Below, piece after piece: positions 6,460-7,116 of a DNA stretch of 7,116 nucleotides. The position numbers and the translations under genes are program-made. How positions within the stretch are numbered: the first letter of the stretch is position 1; every line of letters begins with the position of its first letter. This DNA comes from Bordetella parapertussis (GTDB lineage Bacteria; Pseudomonadota; Gammaproteobacteria; Burkholderiales; Burkholderiaceae_C). Location of the stretch: positions 1 through 7,116 of the forward strand of contig CAMDSU010000091.1 of the NCBI GenBank assembly GCA_945907335.1, read 5' to 3'. The notes beneath the pieces are model-generated. The model was not told the DNA's origin. It worked only from the letters and a program-made list of their open reading frames with translations, and did no database searches.

Positions 6460-7116
6460 TTAATCCATCAACCTTTGCACCAACCAGATACCTGAAATCA
6501 GCAAAACGCCCCATGAACCATAGGTCATGACAAGTTGCTTGGTCCGGACTTGCTTGGCCAGCAAGATGATGGGGATGCCCACTGCAACCACCGCTGCTAT
6601 CTGGCCCAATTCAACGCCGACATTGAACGCCAGCACAGTTTCGATGAAGTAGGTTTGCGACAAACCCAACTCGCGCAGACCATTGGCAAAGCCCATGCCG
6701 TGGATCAGACCAAAAATGAACGCCAACTTCCATTGGCTCCATTGAATCCGTGTTTGCAGATTCAAGGCTGCTGAAATCATGATGGACAAAGCAATGGCCG
6801 ATTCAATCCAGCGTGATGGCAAGGAGATCACATCAAGCACCGAGGCGAGCAAGGTGATGGAATGGGCCAAGGTGAATGCGGTGATCACTTTGAACGCAAA
6901 CAACGCGGCAGCCTTGGTGCCATGGCTCTCAGTCTCAGTGGTGCCTGTGGCCCGGTGCAGCAGCATCAGCCCGGGTAGCAAAAGTGTCAAAAGAAACAGC
7001 AAATGGTCTGGGCCGCCCCAGATATGCCAGGCACCTTCGTGGGTGAACAATCCGATGGTGGACCAGCGTTTGGTGTCGCCTAAGGCAAAGCGTTGGGTTT
7101 GCGTGCTTGAGTCAAA
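6460..7116 (-). CDS. HupE/UreJ-family membrane protein, C-terminal part (partial)
   Basis: The frame stays open from the TAA at 6460-6462 to the window edge, giving 218 residues; the start is outside. A TTG near 7050 should not be taken as the start, because the upstream in-frame residues (FALGDTKRWSTIGLF) run straight into the conserved motif. The visible part holds GAWHIWGGPDHLLFLL, TAFTLAHSITL, a Glu before ALSI, FGLIHGMGFA, and LAFNVGVELGQ. This pattern of His, Asp, Glu and Gly in membrane helices is typical of the HupE/UreJ_2 family. About six helices can be seen. HupE and UreJ have been linked to nickel supply for hydrogenase and urease, but many family members stand alone with no assigned role. 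In this subgroup a large extracytoplasmic domain usually precedes the membrane part; it would lie to the right of the window. The gene converges on the ZIP gene across 43 bases. Confidence 0.87.
   Translation of the reverse strand, partial: FDSSTQTQRFALGDTKRWSTIGLFTHEGAWHIWGGPDHLLFLLTLLLPGLMLLHRATGTTETESHGTKAAALFAFKVITAFTLAHSITLLASVLDVISLPSRWIESAIALSIMISAALNLQTRIQWSQWKLAFIFGLIHGMGFANGLRELGLSQTYFIETVLAFNVGVELGQIAAVVAVGIPIILLAKQVRTKQLVMTYGSWGVLLISGIWLVQRLMD

Noticed and set aside
1..7116. Search for CRISPR arrays, insertion sequences, attachment sites, tRNA or rRNA genes
   Set aside because: No spaced direct repeats, transposase motifs, terminal inverted repeats or RNA-gene signatures were seen by eye; the window is almost wholly coding.

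Overview
The window looks like ordinary chromosomal core DNA from a betaproteobacterium of the order Burkholderiales, most likely a Comamonadaceae-type organism. This rests on the gene order uvrD (3' end) - BPSS1780-family membrane protein - thrB - polA, which I recall as a conserved block in that group, on the ThrB of the kinase-like (APH-fold) type, and on moderate GC with heavy TTG leucine use. I could not run a search, so the lineage is an inference. There are no mobile elements, CRISPR arrays, tRNAs or rRNAs, and almost every base is coding.

Layout, left to right. Positions 1-45 are the last codons of a plus-strand gene whose C-terminus matches the end of UvrD/PcrA-type helicases. Facing it on the minus strand are a six-helix membrane protein of the BPSS1780 family (50-826) and homoserine kinase thrB (830-1780). 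These two form a tight minus-strand pair with thrB first. A 60-bp divergent gap (1781-1840) holds a perfect 7-bp inverted repeat and separates thrB from polA (1841-4624). PolA is a full-length DNA polymerase I of 927 residues with all three activities intact. A 69-bp gap is followed by a probable two-gene plus-strand operon: a dienelactone-hydrolase-family enzyme with a twin-arginine signal (4694-5584) and, 7 bp later, a ZIP-family metal transporter with a very histidine-rich loop (5592-6416). The right edge carries the C-terminal membrane part of a HupE/UreJ-family protein on the minus strand (6460-7116), whose start lies beyond the window.

How the genes relate. uvrD and polA both act in excision repair and strand synthesis and flank the thrB pair. 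thrB makes O-phosphohomoserine for threonine synthesis. The right half is envelope-related: an exported hydrolase, an inner-membrane divalent-metal importer and a HupE/UreJ membrane protein of a family linked to metal (nickel/cobalt) handling. I see no clear sign of a new biological system. The points most worth checking are the inverted repeat between thrB and polA, the Asn-to-Ala change in the ZIP metal-site motif, the Tat signal on the hydrolase, and the general lack of Shine-Dalgarno sequences.
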